Shown: positions 1-7,247, counted from the stretch's first letter. The stretch is 7,892 nt of DNA from Nevskiaceae bacterium (GCA_031277355.1 JAITMN010000223.1:1-7892), one strand, 5' to 3'. Made by a program: numbers and translations. Notes: generated by a model not told the origin, from the letters alone.

Positions 1-1607
1 TGCGTGTAGCCAATGGCGTTGTCGGCCAGCTTCAGGCCCTTGTACTCATGCATCTCGCCGCGCGACCACAGGCCGCCATTGCTGTTCTTGTAGGCGGTGA
101 AATTCTCGATGGTCGAAACGATTTGAGCGCTGTTGCGGTCAGCCGGATCAACGGACGACAGATGCCCGCCCGTGCGGAACGTGCCATCGGGCTGCGGGCT
201 GCGGTCCATCATGAAGCCGTCGAAGTTGGAGTGGGCCACATTGCCCTTGAACTCCCGAATCTTGGTTCCGCGCGGCCAGGTGGTCTTGCTGATCTCCGTG
301 CCTTCGAACTGGCCGGTGGGATGCGTCGGGAAGGCGAGCCAGTAGCCGGTGGAATCCGAACCGGCGGCCACGTTGTCGATGTAGGCGTTGTCGGGATTGG
401 TGATCCAGAAACTCGACACGGTGTTGTCCGAAGGGATCAACACATTTTTGGAGAGCTGGCCTTCGGTCTTGAAGTTCAGGCCGTCGCTCGTCGTGCCGAA
501 CGGGGCAAGATTGGTGGGATCGCAAGGCAGCGACGTGTGGCACTTGGTTTGAATCGCCAGGTTGCGAACGAAGCGATTGCCGTGCTCGATGCCGTCTTCC
601 ATGAAGAAGCAGTGACCCACGGTGTTGTAGGTGACGTTGTTCTCAACCTGCAACTCGTTCGTGCCATGCACCGTTACGCAGCGATTGAAGGTGTCGTGAA
701 TCGCCGCGTTTCTGATGTACTGGCCTTTCGCATCGCCAACCAGATGCCAGTGCACCGGATAGCGGGCCAGCGTGAGGTTCTGGCCCATGCGATTCAATTC
801 CACACCTTCGATGTACATATGGCTCGAAGGCATCGCCATGATGTGGCCGCCGAAGAACGACTGCGCCGCGTCGGCTGAAGCCTGAATCTTGATGTTGCGC
901 GTGATCAAGCCCACTTCGCCGCGCTCGTCCACGTCGAAGGTGACCTTGCCGAAGTGCATGTAGTCGAGTTTGTTGTCGAGCGTCAGCGCATTGCCGTTGA
1001 TCGCGGTAATGGTGCGGCGCTCGGCCTGCCGGGGATTGAAATCGGTGGACGCCAGAACGATCTCATCGCCCACTCGCCAGCCCGAGGCGTTCAACACCGT
1101 GATCGAGGTGGCTCCGGCCTTGGCCGTTTCAGCCAGCTTGGTCCAGGCGTTGGTGGTGTTGCCGTGCAGGTTCAGCGTGCCGCCGGAGATCATGATGCCG
1201 CGATCGCCCATGCCGGCCATCACGTCTTCATTCTTGATGTTGTCGGTGAGCGTGATCGTCGCCTTGCGCGTGTGCGGGGCCGCTTCGCTGCCGATGGCCA
1301 GTTCGCCGTGCAACATGATCCATTCGGTGGTCAGTTCCAGATCGGCGTCGTTGGAGAACGTGAGTTTGCCGTCGATGGACAAACCGCCCAGCGCCGGGGG
1401 GCTGATGTCGAGCACCACGTTCTTGTCCCGGCCAATGGTGACTTTGTCGCCCAGCCCAGGCACCTGACGATTGGGCCAGGTGGCCGGATCGGACCAGCGC
1501 GAAGGCTGGGCGGCTTCCTGAGCCTGAGCCACAGCAGCATACGCGCTGACGGTCAGCACGGCTGGAAGCAGCGACGCAAGACGGAACGAACGATTCGCTT
1601 TATTCAT
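1..1607 (-). CDS. Secreted G8 domain / beta-helix protein, copy A (CEMIP-like), C-terminus outside window
   Basis: I translated this frame by hand from the ATG complementary to 1605-1607; it stays open to the window edge, giving 535 residues of an expected 860-910. Residues 1-29 form a Sec signal peptide (MNKANRSF start, hydrophobic core, AQA cleavage site). The G8 domain starts near W38 (motif RWSDPATWPNR) and runs to about residue 155. The beta-helix region follows, with HWHLVGD at 286-292, a CVTVHG motif and GHCFFMEDGIEHGN. Cysteines 310, 333, 356 and 362 match those of the two downstream-numbered copies, suggesting conserved disulfides. Relative to copies B and C it has a 5-residue insertion (AAQPS) before the G8 domain and a more divergent G8 start. 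It is the last of the three copies in transcription order and lies 27 nt beyond the terminator of copy B. Family membership is well supported; enzymatic activity is inference from CEMIP/TMEM2 and unproven here. Confidence 0.9.
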   Translation of the reverse strand, partial: MNKANRSFRLASLLPAVLTVSAYAAVAQAQEAAQPSRWSDPATWPNRQVPGLGDKVTIGRDKNVVLDISPPALGGLSIDGKLTFSNDADLELTTEWIMLHGELAIGSEAAPHTRKATITLTDNIKNEDVMAGMGDRGIMISGGTLNLHGNTTNAWTKLAETAKAGATSITVLNASGWRVGDEIVLASTDFNPRQAERRTITAINGNALTLDNKLDYMHFGKVTFDVDERGEVGLITRNIKIQASADAAQSFFGGHIMAMPSSHMYIEGVELNRMGQNLTLARYPVHWHLVGDAKGQYIRNAAIHDTFNRCVTVHGTNELQVENNVTYNTVGHCFFMEDGIEHGNRFVRNLAIQTKCHTSLPCDPTNLAPFGTTSDGLNFKTEGQLSKNVLIPSDNTVSSFWITNPDNAYIDNVAAGSDSTGYWLAFPTHPTGQFEGTEISKTTWPRGTKIREFKGNVAHSNFDGFMMDRSPQPDGTFRTGGHLSSVDPADRNSAQIVSTIENFTAYKNSNGGLWSRGEMHEYKGLKLADNAIGYT

Positions 1608-1634
1608 GAAATTTGACCCCATATCGAACTTGTG
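1608..1634 (-). promoter_or_regulatory. Short leader of copy A with GGGG ribosome-binding site
   Basis: Only 27 nt separate the copy A start from the preceding terminator. Read on the minus strand, the leader contains TTCGAT (1623-1628), one base from the TTCGAA found at the same place in copies B and C. It then has GGGG nine bases before the ATG, a plausible weak Shine-Dalgarno. No -10/-35 pair fits here, and the promoter-like box of copies B and C is missing at the equivalent position, which is occupied by the terminator hairpin. Confidence 0.45.
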
Positions 1635-1665
1635 AAAAAGCTCCCGGCAAAAACCGGGAGCTTTT
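1635..1665 (-). terminator. Intrinsic terminator after copy B
   Basis: A perfect 12-bp inverted repeat (1636-1647 with 1654-1665; AAAAGCTCCCGG and its complement) encloses a 6-nt loop. On the minus strand the hairpin starts 23 nt after the copy B stop codon and ends in a run of five T (complement of 1635-1639), the form of a rho-independent terminator. The flanking T-runs could make it partly active in the plus direction as well, but no plus-strand gene leads into it. It stands directly before copy A. Confidence 0.85.
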
Positions 1666-1688
1666 GTCTATACCTGAAGAAATGCAAC

Positions 1689-4274
1689 TTACCGGCTGAC
1701 TTCCATCGTGGCTCCGCCGCTCGGACCTTTGTTCGGACCGGTGCCCAGGAAATCACCCGTAGAAACCAGCTTGACCCACAGCGAGCCATTGTCCTTGAAG
1801 TACGAGGTGTCGCTGGCATTGCGCAGCGCATCGAGGCTGCTCTGAGCCGTGCCCGAATCGGCTTTGGCGAACCCTTCCAGCTGGAAGATCACCCACGAAC
1901 CGGCATCCAGTTCGCTCACGCTGACCCTCATGGCCGGCCTTTCGGTGGCCACCTTGATCTGCATGCCTGCGCGCACGTTGGTTGCTGCGTTGGTGGAGAA
2001 CTCCTTGCCATCGCGACTGAGAATGACGGGCGGCTGCGTTGGCGGCGTGCCCATTGGGCGTCTGCCACCCGCGCGGGCCCCTGTGCCTGCGCCCGCAGCG
2101 GGCCCAGGGGCACCTGCGGCGCTGAAGTTCAGGCGTCCGTAGTCGCCCTTGCACACCGCAGCATTCCAGGTGGGCTTGACCTGGCAGGCTTTGTCCACGG
2201 CGACCATGTCGCTGGGGTCGGTGTTGAGAACGTAGGAACCGGCAACACCGGTGAGCGAGCCGTCGACGTCGTGCATCACAGCCGTCTTGTAGCTGTCGTT
2301 GCCGTAGTCGTCGTTACTCCACTTGTAGTTCTCTTTCTGGAACGCCGGGAAGTACACCGGCTTGGCGTTGGTGAACTTCGCGCCCTGTATCGCGTTGTGC
2401 GTGCTCACGCCGAAGCTGGTGAACAGCAGGTAGGAAATCGCGCCGGTCTTGCGCGTGGCGTTGTCGGCGTAGTTCACGAAGCTGATGTTGTGAAGCTCAT
2501 GACGGGAGTCGTAGAACTCATAGCCACGGATCGGGAAGTCGGGCAACAGCGGCTGCGGCAAGCTGCGGCCATAAGCCTTTTCCGTATCCGTGGCGGGGTT
2601 GCCGATATTCTCGGTTTCGCCCACGAACAGCGAGTCCAGAACCTTCGAGGTGAAGCCGGAGCGATTGCTGTTGCCGGTGGCGTGCGTGTAGCCAATGGCG
2701 TTGTCGGCCATCTTCAAGCCTTTGTACACGTGCATTTCACCACGGCTCCACATGCCGCCATTGCGGTTCTTGTAGGCGGTGAAATCCTCGAAGTGCGATT
2801 CGACCTGCGGGGCGTTCGGGTCAGCCGGATTGCTGGTGGAAAGATGCCCGCCCGTGCGGAAAGAGCCATCGGGCTGAGGGCCGCGATCCATCATGAAACC
2901 GTCGAAGTTGGAGTGCGCGACGTTGCCCTTGAACTCCCGCACCTTGGTTCCACGCGGCCAAGTGGCCTTGCTGATCTCGGTGCCTTCAAACTGGCCGGTG
3001 GGGTGCATCGGGAAGGCGAGCCAGAAGCCGGTGGAATCGGAGCCCGCAGCCACGTTGCCCACATAGGTGTTGTCGGGATTGGTGATCCAGAAGCTCGACA
3101 CGGTGTTGTCCGAAGGGATCAGTACGTCCTTGGATTCCTGGCCGGCGGTCTTGAAGTTCGTGTTGTCGGGTTCGGCTCCGAAGGGGCCGAGGTTGGTGGG
3201 GTCGCAGGGCTTGGAGGTATGGCACTTGGTCTGGATCGCCAGATTCTTCACGAAACGATTGCCGTGCTCGATGCCGTCTTCCATGAAGAAGCAGTGACCG
3301 ACGGTGTTGAAGGTGACGTTGTTTTCAACCTGCAACTCGTTCGTGCCATGCACCGTGACGCAGCGGTTGAAGGTGTCGTGAATCGCCGCGTTGCGGATGT
3401 ACTGGCCTTTCGCATCGCCCACCAGATGCCAGTGCACCGGATAACGGGCCAGCGTGAGGTTCTGGCCCATGCGATTCAATTCCACACCTTCGATGTACAT
3501 GCGGCTCGAAGGCATCGCCATGATGTGGCCGCCGAAGAAGGATTGCGCGGCATCGTCCGAAGCCTGAATCTTGATGTTGCGCGTAAGCAGGCCCACTTCG
3601 CCGCGTTCGTCCACGCCGAAGGTGATCTTGCCGAAGTGCATGTATTCGAGCGGTTTGTCGAGCGTGACCTTGTTGCCATTGACGGCAGCAATGGTGCGGC
3701 GCTCGGCCTGCCGGGGGTTGAAATCGGTGGACGCCAGAACGATTTCATCGCCCACGCGCCAGCCCGAAGCGTCCAACACATCAATGGAAGCGCTGCCAGC
3801 TTTGGCGGTGCTGGCGAGCTTGGTCCAGGCGTTGGTGGTGTTGCCATGCAGGTTCAGCGTGCCGCCGGACATCATGATGCCGCGGTCGCCCATGCCGGCC
3901 ATCACGTCTTCATCTTTCACATTATCGGTGAGCGTGATCGTCGCCTTGCGCGTGTGAGGGGCCGCTTCGGTACCGATGGCCAACTCACCGTGCAGCATGA
4001 TCCACTCGGTGGTCAGTTCCAGATCGGCATCGTTGGAGAAGGTGAGTTTGCCGTCGATGGACAAACCCGCCAACGCCGGCGGACTGACATCGAGCACCAC
4101 CTGCTTGTCTCTGCCGATGGTGACCTTGTCGCCTGCCACCGGCACCTTGCGGTTCGGCCAGGTGTTTGGATCAGACCAGCGCGCTTCCTGGCTCTGCGCG
4201 GCGGCGGATACGCCAGCCAGCAGCAATGCCGGAAGCAATGATTTAACAAGGAACGAGCGATTGTGTTTTGTCAT
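1689..4274 (-). CDS. Secreted G8 domain / right-handed beta-helix protein, copy B (CEMIP-like)
   Basis: This is a complete 861-residue protein ending in TAA. Residues 1-28 are a Sec signal peptide (MTKHNRSF, Leu-rich core, AQS cleavage site). The G8 domain covers about 32-150, with RWSDPNTWPNR, GDKVTIG and LSIDGKL. The beta-helix region runs from about 150 to 715 and holds HWHLVGD (281-287), CVTVHG (305-310), GHCFFMEDGIEHGN (326-339), TVSSFWITNPDN (391-402), TAYKNRNGGMWSRG (499-512) and HDVDGS (668-673). A Gly/Pro/Ala-rich linker (719-749) joins a C-terminal domain (750-861; GSLWVKLVS at 830-838). Six cysteines (305, 328, 351, 357, 697, 708) are conserved in copy C. As I recall human CEMIP, its motifs occur in the same order, so this resembles the whole ectodomain. 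CEMIP and CEMIP2 act in hyaluronan depolymerisation; the bacterial substrate is unknown. There is no lipobox or C-terminal anchor, so a periplasmic or secreted product is likely. A flanking promoter and terminator suggest an independent unit. Confidence 0.95.
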   Translation of the reverse strand: MTKHNRSFLVKSLLPALLLAGVSAAAQSQEARWSDPNTWPNRKVPVAGDKVTIGRDKQVVLDVSPPALAGLSIDGKLTFSNDADLELTTEWIMLHGELAIGTEAAPHTRKATITLTDNVKDEDVMAGMGDRGIMMSGGTLNLHGNTTNAWTKLASTAKAGSASIDVLDASGWRVGDEIVLASTDFNPRQAERRTIAAVNGNKVTLDKPLEYMHFGKITFGVDERGEVGLLTRNIKIQASDDAAQSFFGGHIMAMPSSRMYIEGVELNRMGQNLTLARYPVHWHLVGDAKGQYIRNAAIHDTFNRCVTVHGTNELQVENNVTFNTVGHCFFMEDGIEHGNRFVKNLAIQTKCHTSKPCDPTNLGPFGAEPDNTNFKTAGQESKDVLIPSDNTVSSFWITNPDNTYVGNVAAGSDSTGFWLAFPMHPTGQFEGTEISKATWPRGTKVREFKGNVAHSNFDGFMMDRGPQPDGSFRTGGHLSTSNPADPNAPQVESHFEDFTAYKNRNGGMWSRGEMHVYKGLKMADNAIGYTHATGNSNRSGFTSKVLDSLFVGETENIGNPATDTEKAYGRSLPQPLLPDFPIRGYEFYDSRHELHNISFVNYADNATRKTGAISYLLFTSFGVSTHNAIQGAKFTNAKPVYFPAFQKENYKWSNDDYGNDSYKTAVMHDVDGSLTGVAGSYVLNTDPSDMVAVDKACQVKPTWNAAVCKGDYGRLNFSAAGAPGPAAGAGTGARAGGRRPMGTPPTQPPVILSRDGKEFSTNAATNVRAGMQIKVATERPAMRVSVSELDAGSWVIFQLEGFAKADSGTAQSSLDALRNASDTSYFKDNGSLWVKLVSTGDFLGTGPNKGPSGGATMEVSR

Positions 4275-4334
4275 GGCCCCAAGTCTCTATGTTCGAAACT
4301 GACCCCCGAGTTGACTTCGCAAGATAGCGCGATC
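4275..4334 (-). promoter_or_regulatory. Leader of copy B with elements shared with copy C
   Basis: On the minus strand an 11-nt box reading GATCGCGCTAT (4324-4334) lies exactly 49 nt before the start codon. Copy C has GATTGCGCTAT (7237-7247) at the same 49-nt distance. A palindromic TTCGAA (4292-4297) lies 17 nt before the start; copy C has it at 16 nt and copy A a one-mismatch version at 15 nt. The GGGG here ends only 2 nt before the ATG, so the ribosome-binding site of this copy is unclear; a GAGA 9 nt upstream of the ATG is an alternative. Confidence 0.5.
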
Positions 4335-4350
4335 CTCAACACTGTGTCCA
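4321..4350 (-). promoter_or_regulatory. Candidate sigma-70-type promoter for copy B
   Basis: Read on the minus strand, TGGACA (4345-4350; 5 of 6 to the -35 consensus TTGACA) is followed after 18 bp by TATCTT (4321-4326; 4 of 6 to TATAAT). Transcription would start about 40 nt upstream of the copy B ATG. The -10 overlaps the box conserved in copy C; the -35 hexamer is not conserved there. The site lies 50 bp or more downstream of the terminator of copy C, as expected if B is separately transcribed. Confidence 0.45.
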
Positions 4351-4399
4351 CACCCGAAGCGGTGACATCGCGTCCGCGCCGGAGGGCGCGCATGAACAT

Positions 4400-4434
4400 A
4401 AAAAAAGCCCCCGGCTGTGAGGCCGGAGGCTTTT
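4400..4434 (-). terminator. Intrinsic terminator after copy C
   Basis: A 13-position inverted repeat (4403-4415 with 4422-4434) has a 6-nt loop. Its one non-Watson-Crick position is C with A on the plus strand but becomes a U-G wobble pair in minus-strand RNA, which indicates that it works for minus-strand transcripts. It is followed on that strand by seven T (complement of 4400-4406) and lies 26 nt after the copy C stop codon. Confidence 0.88.
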
Positions 4435-4460
4435 GGCTGATGCTGCCAGCGTGCGCAGCT

Positions 4461-7187
4461 TTAGCGGTTGACCTGGAGTCTGGCTCCGCCGCTGGGACCG
4501 CTGGTGGGGCCGGTGCCAAGCACGTCTCCCGAGGAGACAAGCTTGACCCACAGCGAACCATTGGCCTTGTAGTACGAGGTTTCGGTGGCCTTGCGCAGCG
4601 CATCGAGGCTGCTCTGGGCCACGCCCGACTCTGCGGCGGTGTATCCGGGCAGTTCAAAGACCACCGACGAACCGGCGTCCAGTTCCGACACGCTGATGCT
4701 CAGGGAGGGTCTGTCGGAATTCACCTTGAACTCCATGCCCGAACGCACGCCGGATGACCCGAAGACGGGGAAATCCTGCCCATCGCGGGTGACCGTGACC
4801 GTCGGTTCGGACGGGGTGCCCGGCTCGCGGCGTCTCATGCCACCACCGCCACCGGCGCGAGGAGCCGCGCCGGCAGCACCGGCAACGGCCGCGCCCGGAG
4901 CGCGGGCACCGGGACCGGCGGCGCCAGGAGCACCTGCGCCGGGACCACCGGCACCGGGGCCGCCAGCGCCGGGACCACCTGCTCCCGGGCCACCCGCGCC
5001 AGGACCGGCGCCGCCCGCAGGACGGCCCGCACCAAAGGTCATGCGCCCGTAGTCACCCTTGCACACCGCAGCGTTCCAGGTGGGCTTGATCGTGCAGGCC
5101 TTGTCGATACCGGCCATGTTGCCCGGATCGGTGTTGAGCACATAGGAGTTGGGAGTGCCCGTTACCGAGCCGTCCTTGTCCCAGATCACCGCAGAGCGGT
5201 AGGCGTCGTTACCGTAGTCGTCGTTGCTCCAGCGATGATTTTCGACCTTGGCCATCGACGGGAAATACACCGGCTTGGCGTTGACGAACTTCGCGCCCTG
5301 CACCACGTTGTGCGTGCTGATTCCGAAGCTGGTGAACAGCAGGTAGGAAATCGCACCGGTCTTGCGCGTGGCGTTGTCGGCGTAATTCACGAACGTGAGG
5401 TTGTGCAGTTCATGACGCGAGTCATAGAACTCGTAACCACGGATCGGGAAGTCCGGCATCATCGGATACGGCAGGCTGCGGCCATAGGCCTTTTCCGCAG
5501 GCGTGGCGGGATTGCCGACGTTGTCGCTCTCGCCCACGAACAGCGAGTCGTACATCTTCGAGGTGAAGGCAGAGCGATTGTTGTTGCCGGTGGCATGCGT
5601 GTAGCCAATGGCATTGTCGGCCAGCTTCAGGCCCCGGTACACGTGCATCTCACCACGCGACCACAGGCCGCCGTTGCGGTTCTTGTAGGCGGTGAAATTC
5701 TCAATGAGCGATTCCACCTGCGGGGCGTTCGGGTCAGCCGGATTGCTGGTGGACAGATGCCCGCCCGTGCGGAAACTGCCATCGGGCTGAGGACCGCGAT
5801 CCATCATGAAACCATCGAAGTTGGAGTGGGAAACGTTGCCCTTGAACTCCCGAATCTTGGTTCCACGCGGCCACGTGGCCTTGCTGATCTCCGTGCCTTC
5901 GAACTGACCCGTGGGGTGCGTGGGGAAGGCGAGCCAGTAACCAATGGCGTCGGAACCCGCAGCCACGTTATCCACATAGCTGTTGTCGGGGTTGGTGATC
6001 CAGAAACTCGACACGGTGTTATCCGAAGGAATCAGCACGTCCTTGGATTCCTGACCGGTGGTCTTGAAGTTTCTGCCATCGGCCTGTGATCCGAAGGCGG
6101 CCAGGTTGGTCGAGTCGCAGGGCTTGGAGGTATGGCACTTGGTCTGGATCGCCAGGTTGTGCACGAACCGGTTGCCATGCTCGATGCCGTCTTCCATGAA
6201 GAAGCAGTGGCCCACGGTGTTGTAGGTGACGTTGTTTTCAACCTGAAGCTCATTCGTGCCATGCACCGTGACACAACGGTTGAAGGTGTCGTGAATCGCC
6301 GCGTTGCGGATGTACTGACCCTTGGCGTCGCCCACCAAGTGCCAGTGAATCGGGTAGCGCGCCAGCGTGAGGTTCTGGCCCATGCGATTCAATTCAACGC
6401 CTTCGATGAACATACGGCTCGAAGGCATCGCCATGATGTGGCCGCCGAAGAAAGACTGCGCGGCGTCGTCCGAAGCCTGAATCTTGATGTTGCGCGTGAG
6501 CAGGCCCACTTCGCCGCGTTCATCGACGTCGAAGGTGATCTTGCCGAAGTGCATGTATTCCAGCGGCTTGTCGAGCGTGATCTTGTTGCCGTTGATGCCG
6601 GCGATGGTGCGGCGCTCGGCCTGCCGGGGGTCGTAGTCGGTGGAGGCAAGGACGATTTCATCGCCCACGCGCCAGTTGCTGGCGTTCAGCACGTCGATCG
6701 ACGTGGCGCCCGCCTTGGCCGTGTTGGACAGCTTCGTCCAGGCGTTGGTGACATTGCCGTGCAGGTTCAGCGTGCCGCCGGACATCATGATGCCGCGATC
6801 ACCCATGCCGGCCATCACGTCTTCACCCTTGATGTTGTCGGTGAGGGTGATGGTGGCCTTGCGGGTGTGGGGGGCCGCTTCGGTGCCGATGGCCAACTCG
6901 CCGTGCAGCATGATCCACTCGGTGGTCAGCTCCAGGTCGGCGTCGTTGGAGAAGGTGAGTTTACCGTCGATGGACAGGCCAGCCAGCGCCGGGGGGCTGA
7001 CGTCGAGCAGCACTTGCTTGTCGCGGCCAATGGTGACTTTGTCGCCTGCCACCGGCACCTTGCGGTTGGGCCAGGTGTTCGGATCGGACCAGCGCGCCTC
7101 CTGAGCCTGAGCGGTGGAAAACGCTCCAGCGATCAGGACTGCGGGAAGCAGCGCTACGCGAAGGAACGAGCGATTTGACTTTTTCAT
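4461..7187 (-). CDS. Secreted G8 domain / right-handed beta-helix protein, copy C (CEMIP-like), long linker
   Basis: This 908-residue protein ends in TAA. The frame is open upstream to 7262, but I chose the ATG at 7185-7187: it gives a clean Sec signal peptide (MKKSNRSF, hydrophobic core, AQA at 26-28) aligned with copies A and B and has GGGG nine bases upstream. The G8 domain spans about 32-150. The beta-helix region runs to about 718, with HWHLVGD at 281-287, GHCFFMEDGIEHGN at 326-339 and FPIRGYEFYDSRHELHN near 580. Cysteines 305, 328, 351, 357, 698 and 709 match copy B. The linker (719-795) is 77 residues, against 31 in B, and contains PGAGG-type pentapeptide repeats followed by a Gly5 run. 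The C-terminal domain is 796-908. It is first in the array and divergent from the SRPBCC gene. The role is inferred to be extracytoplasmic polysaccharide recognition or cleavage, from CEMIP/TMEM2 resemblance only. Confidence 0.95.
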   Translation of the reverse strand: MKKSNRSFLRVALLPAVLIAGAFSTAQAQEARWSDPNTWPNRKVPVAGDKVTIGRDKQVLLDVSPPALAGLSIDGKLTFSNDADLELTTEWIMLHGELAIGTEAAPHTRKATITLTDNIKGEDVMAGMGDRGIMMSGGTLNLHGNVTNAWTKLSNTAKAGATSIDVLNASNWRVGDEIVLASTDYDPRQAERRTIAGINGNKITLDKPLEYMHFGKITFDVDERGEVGLLTRNIKIQASDDAAQSFFGGHIMAMPSSRMFIEGVELNRMGQNLTLARYPIHWHLVGDAKGQYIRNAAIHDTFNRCVTVHGTNELQVENNVTYNTVGHCFFMEDGIEHGNRFVHNLAIQTKCHTSKPCDSTNLAAFGSQADGRNFKTTGQESKDVLIPSDNTVSSFWITNPDNSYVDNVAAGSDAIGYWLAFPTHPTGQFEGTEISKATWPRGTKIREFKGNVSHSNFDGFMMDRGPQPDGSFRTGGHLSTSNPADPNAPQVESLIENFTAYKNRNGGLWSRGEMHVYRGLKLADNAIGYTHATGNNNRSAFTSKMYDSLFVGESDNVGNPATPAEKAYGRSLPYPMMPDFPIRGYEFYDSRHELHNLTFVNYADNATRKTGAISYLLFTSFGISTHNVVQGAKFVNAKPVYFPSMAKVENHRWSNDDYGNDAYRSAVIWDKDGSVTGTPNSYVLNTDPGNMAGIDKACTIKPTWNAAVCKGDYGRMTFGAGRPAGGAGPGAGGPGAGGPGAGGPGAGGPGAGAPGAAGPGARAPGAAVAGAAGAAPRAGGGGGMRRREPGTPSEPTVTVTRDGQDFPVFGSSGVRSGMEFKVNSDRPSLSISVSELDAGSSVVFELPGYTAAESGVAQSSLDALRKATETSYYKANGSLWVKLVSSGDVLGTGPTSGPSGGARLQVNR
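4884..5003 (-). repeat. Eight 15-bp tandem units encoding PGAGG-type pentapeptides
   Basis: Inside copy C, residues 729-768 are eight consecutive pentapeptides: four PGAGG, then PGAGA, PGAAG, PGARA and PGAAV. At DNA level the 15-bp units differ mainly at third codon positions. Copy B has a linker at the same place with only irregular Gly/Pro/Ala residues, so the array is an expansion specific to copy C. Pro/Gly/Ala content predicts a flexible, extended spacer between the beta-helix and the C-terminal domain. Confidence 0.85.
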
Positions 7188-7247
7188 GGCATTAGGCCCC
7201 GTGTTCGAAGATGATCCCGACTCCAAGCCGCCAAGCATAGCGCAATC
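7188..7247 (-). promoter_or_regulatory. Leader and promoter-like box of copy C
   Basis: On the minus strand, GATTGCGCTAT (7237-7247) sits exactly 49 nt upstream of the ATG and matches the box of copy B at 10 of 11 positions. A -10-like TATGCT (7234-7239) overlaps it, but no convincing -35 is seen 16-19 bp further upstream. TTCGAA occurs at 7204-7209 and GGGG nine bases before the ATG serves as a weak ribosome-binding site. Confidence 0.45.

Larger units (their letters stand above)
1..7187 (-). repeat. Tandem triplication of one G8 protein gene
   Basis: Three direct copies of the same gene lie head to tail, with start codons at 1607, 4274 and 7187, that is 2667 and 2913 bp apart. The size difference comes mainly from the longer linker of copy C and the longer intergenic spacer after it. 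Long nucleotide blocks are nearly identical among copies, for example 1019-1090 and 3701-3772 (4 differences in 72 by eye). The three signal peptides even share an NRSF motif at residues 5-8. This is an unequal-crossover-type tandem array; no transposase or target duplication is visible. Confidence 0.9.

Noticed and set aside
1632..4241. A plus-strand open frame of 869 codons covering nearly all of copy B
   Set aside because: It lies in exact codon register opposite copy B, so it stays open only because copy B avoids TTA, CTA and TCA codons. Its product has no recognisable domain or signal peptide, starts inside the terminator hairpin, and similar shadows lie opposite copies A and C.
4263..4757. 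Open frames on both strands across the B-C intergenic region (4263-4757 plus, 4271-4657 minus)
   Set aside because: They run through a terminator and the end of copy C in other frames, show no domain, and have no convincing start signal.
4803..5033. Linker repeat considered as collagen-like triple-helix sequence
   Set aside because: The period is five residues (PGAGG), not the strict Gly-X-Y triplet, so a collagen triple helix is not supported.
6132..7178. Plus-strand open frame opposite the N-terminal half of copy C (and similar ones at 48-878, 954-1616 and 5235-6089)
   Set aside because: These show the same antisense-register effect of high-GC codon use. The products resemble each other only because the sense genes are paralogues.
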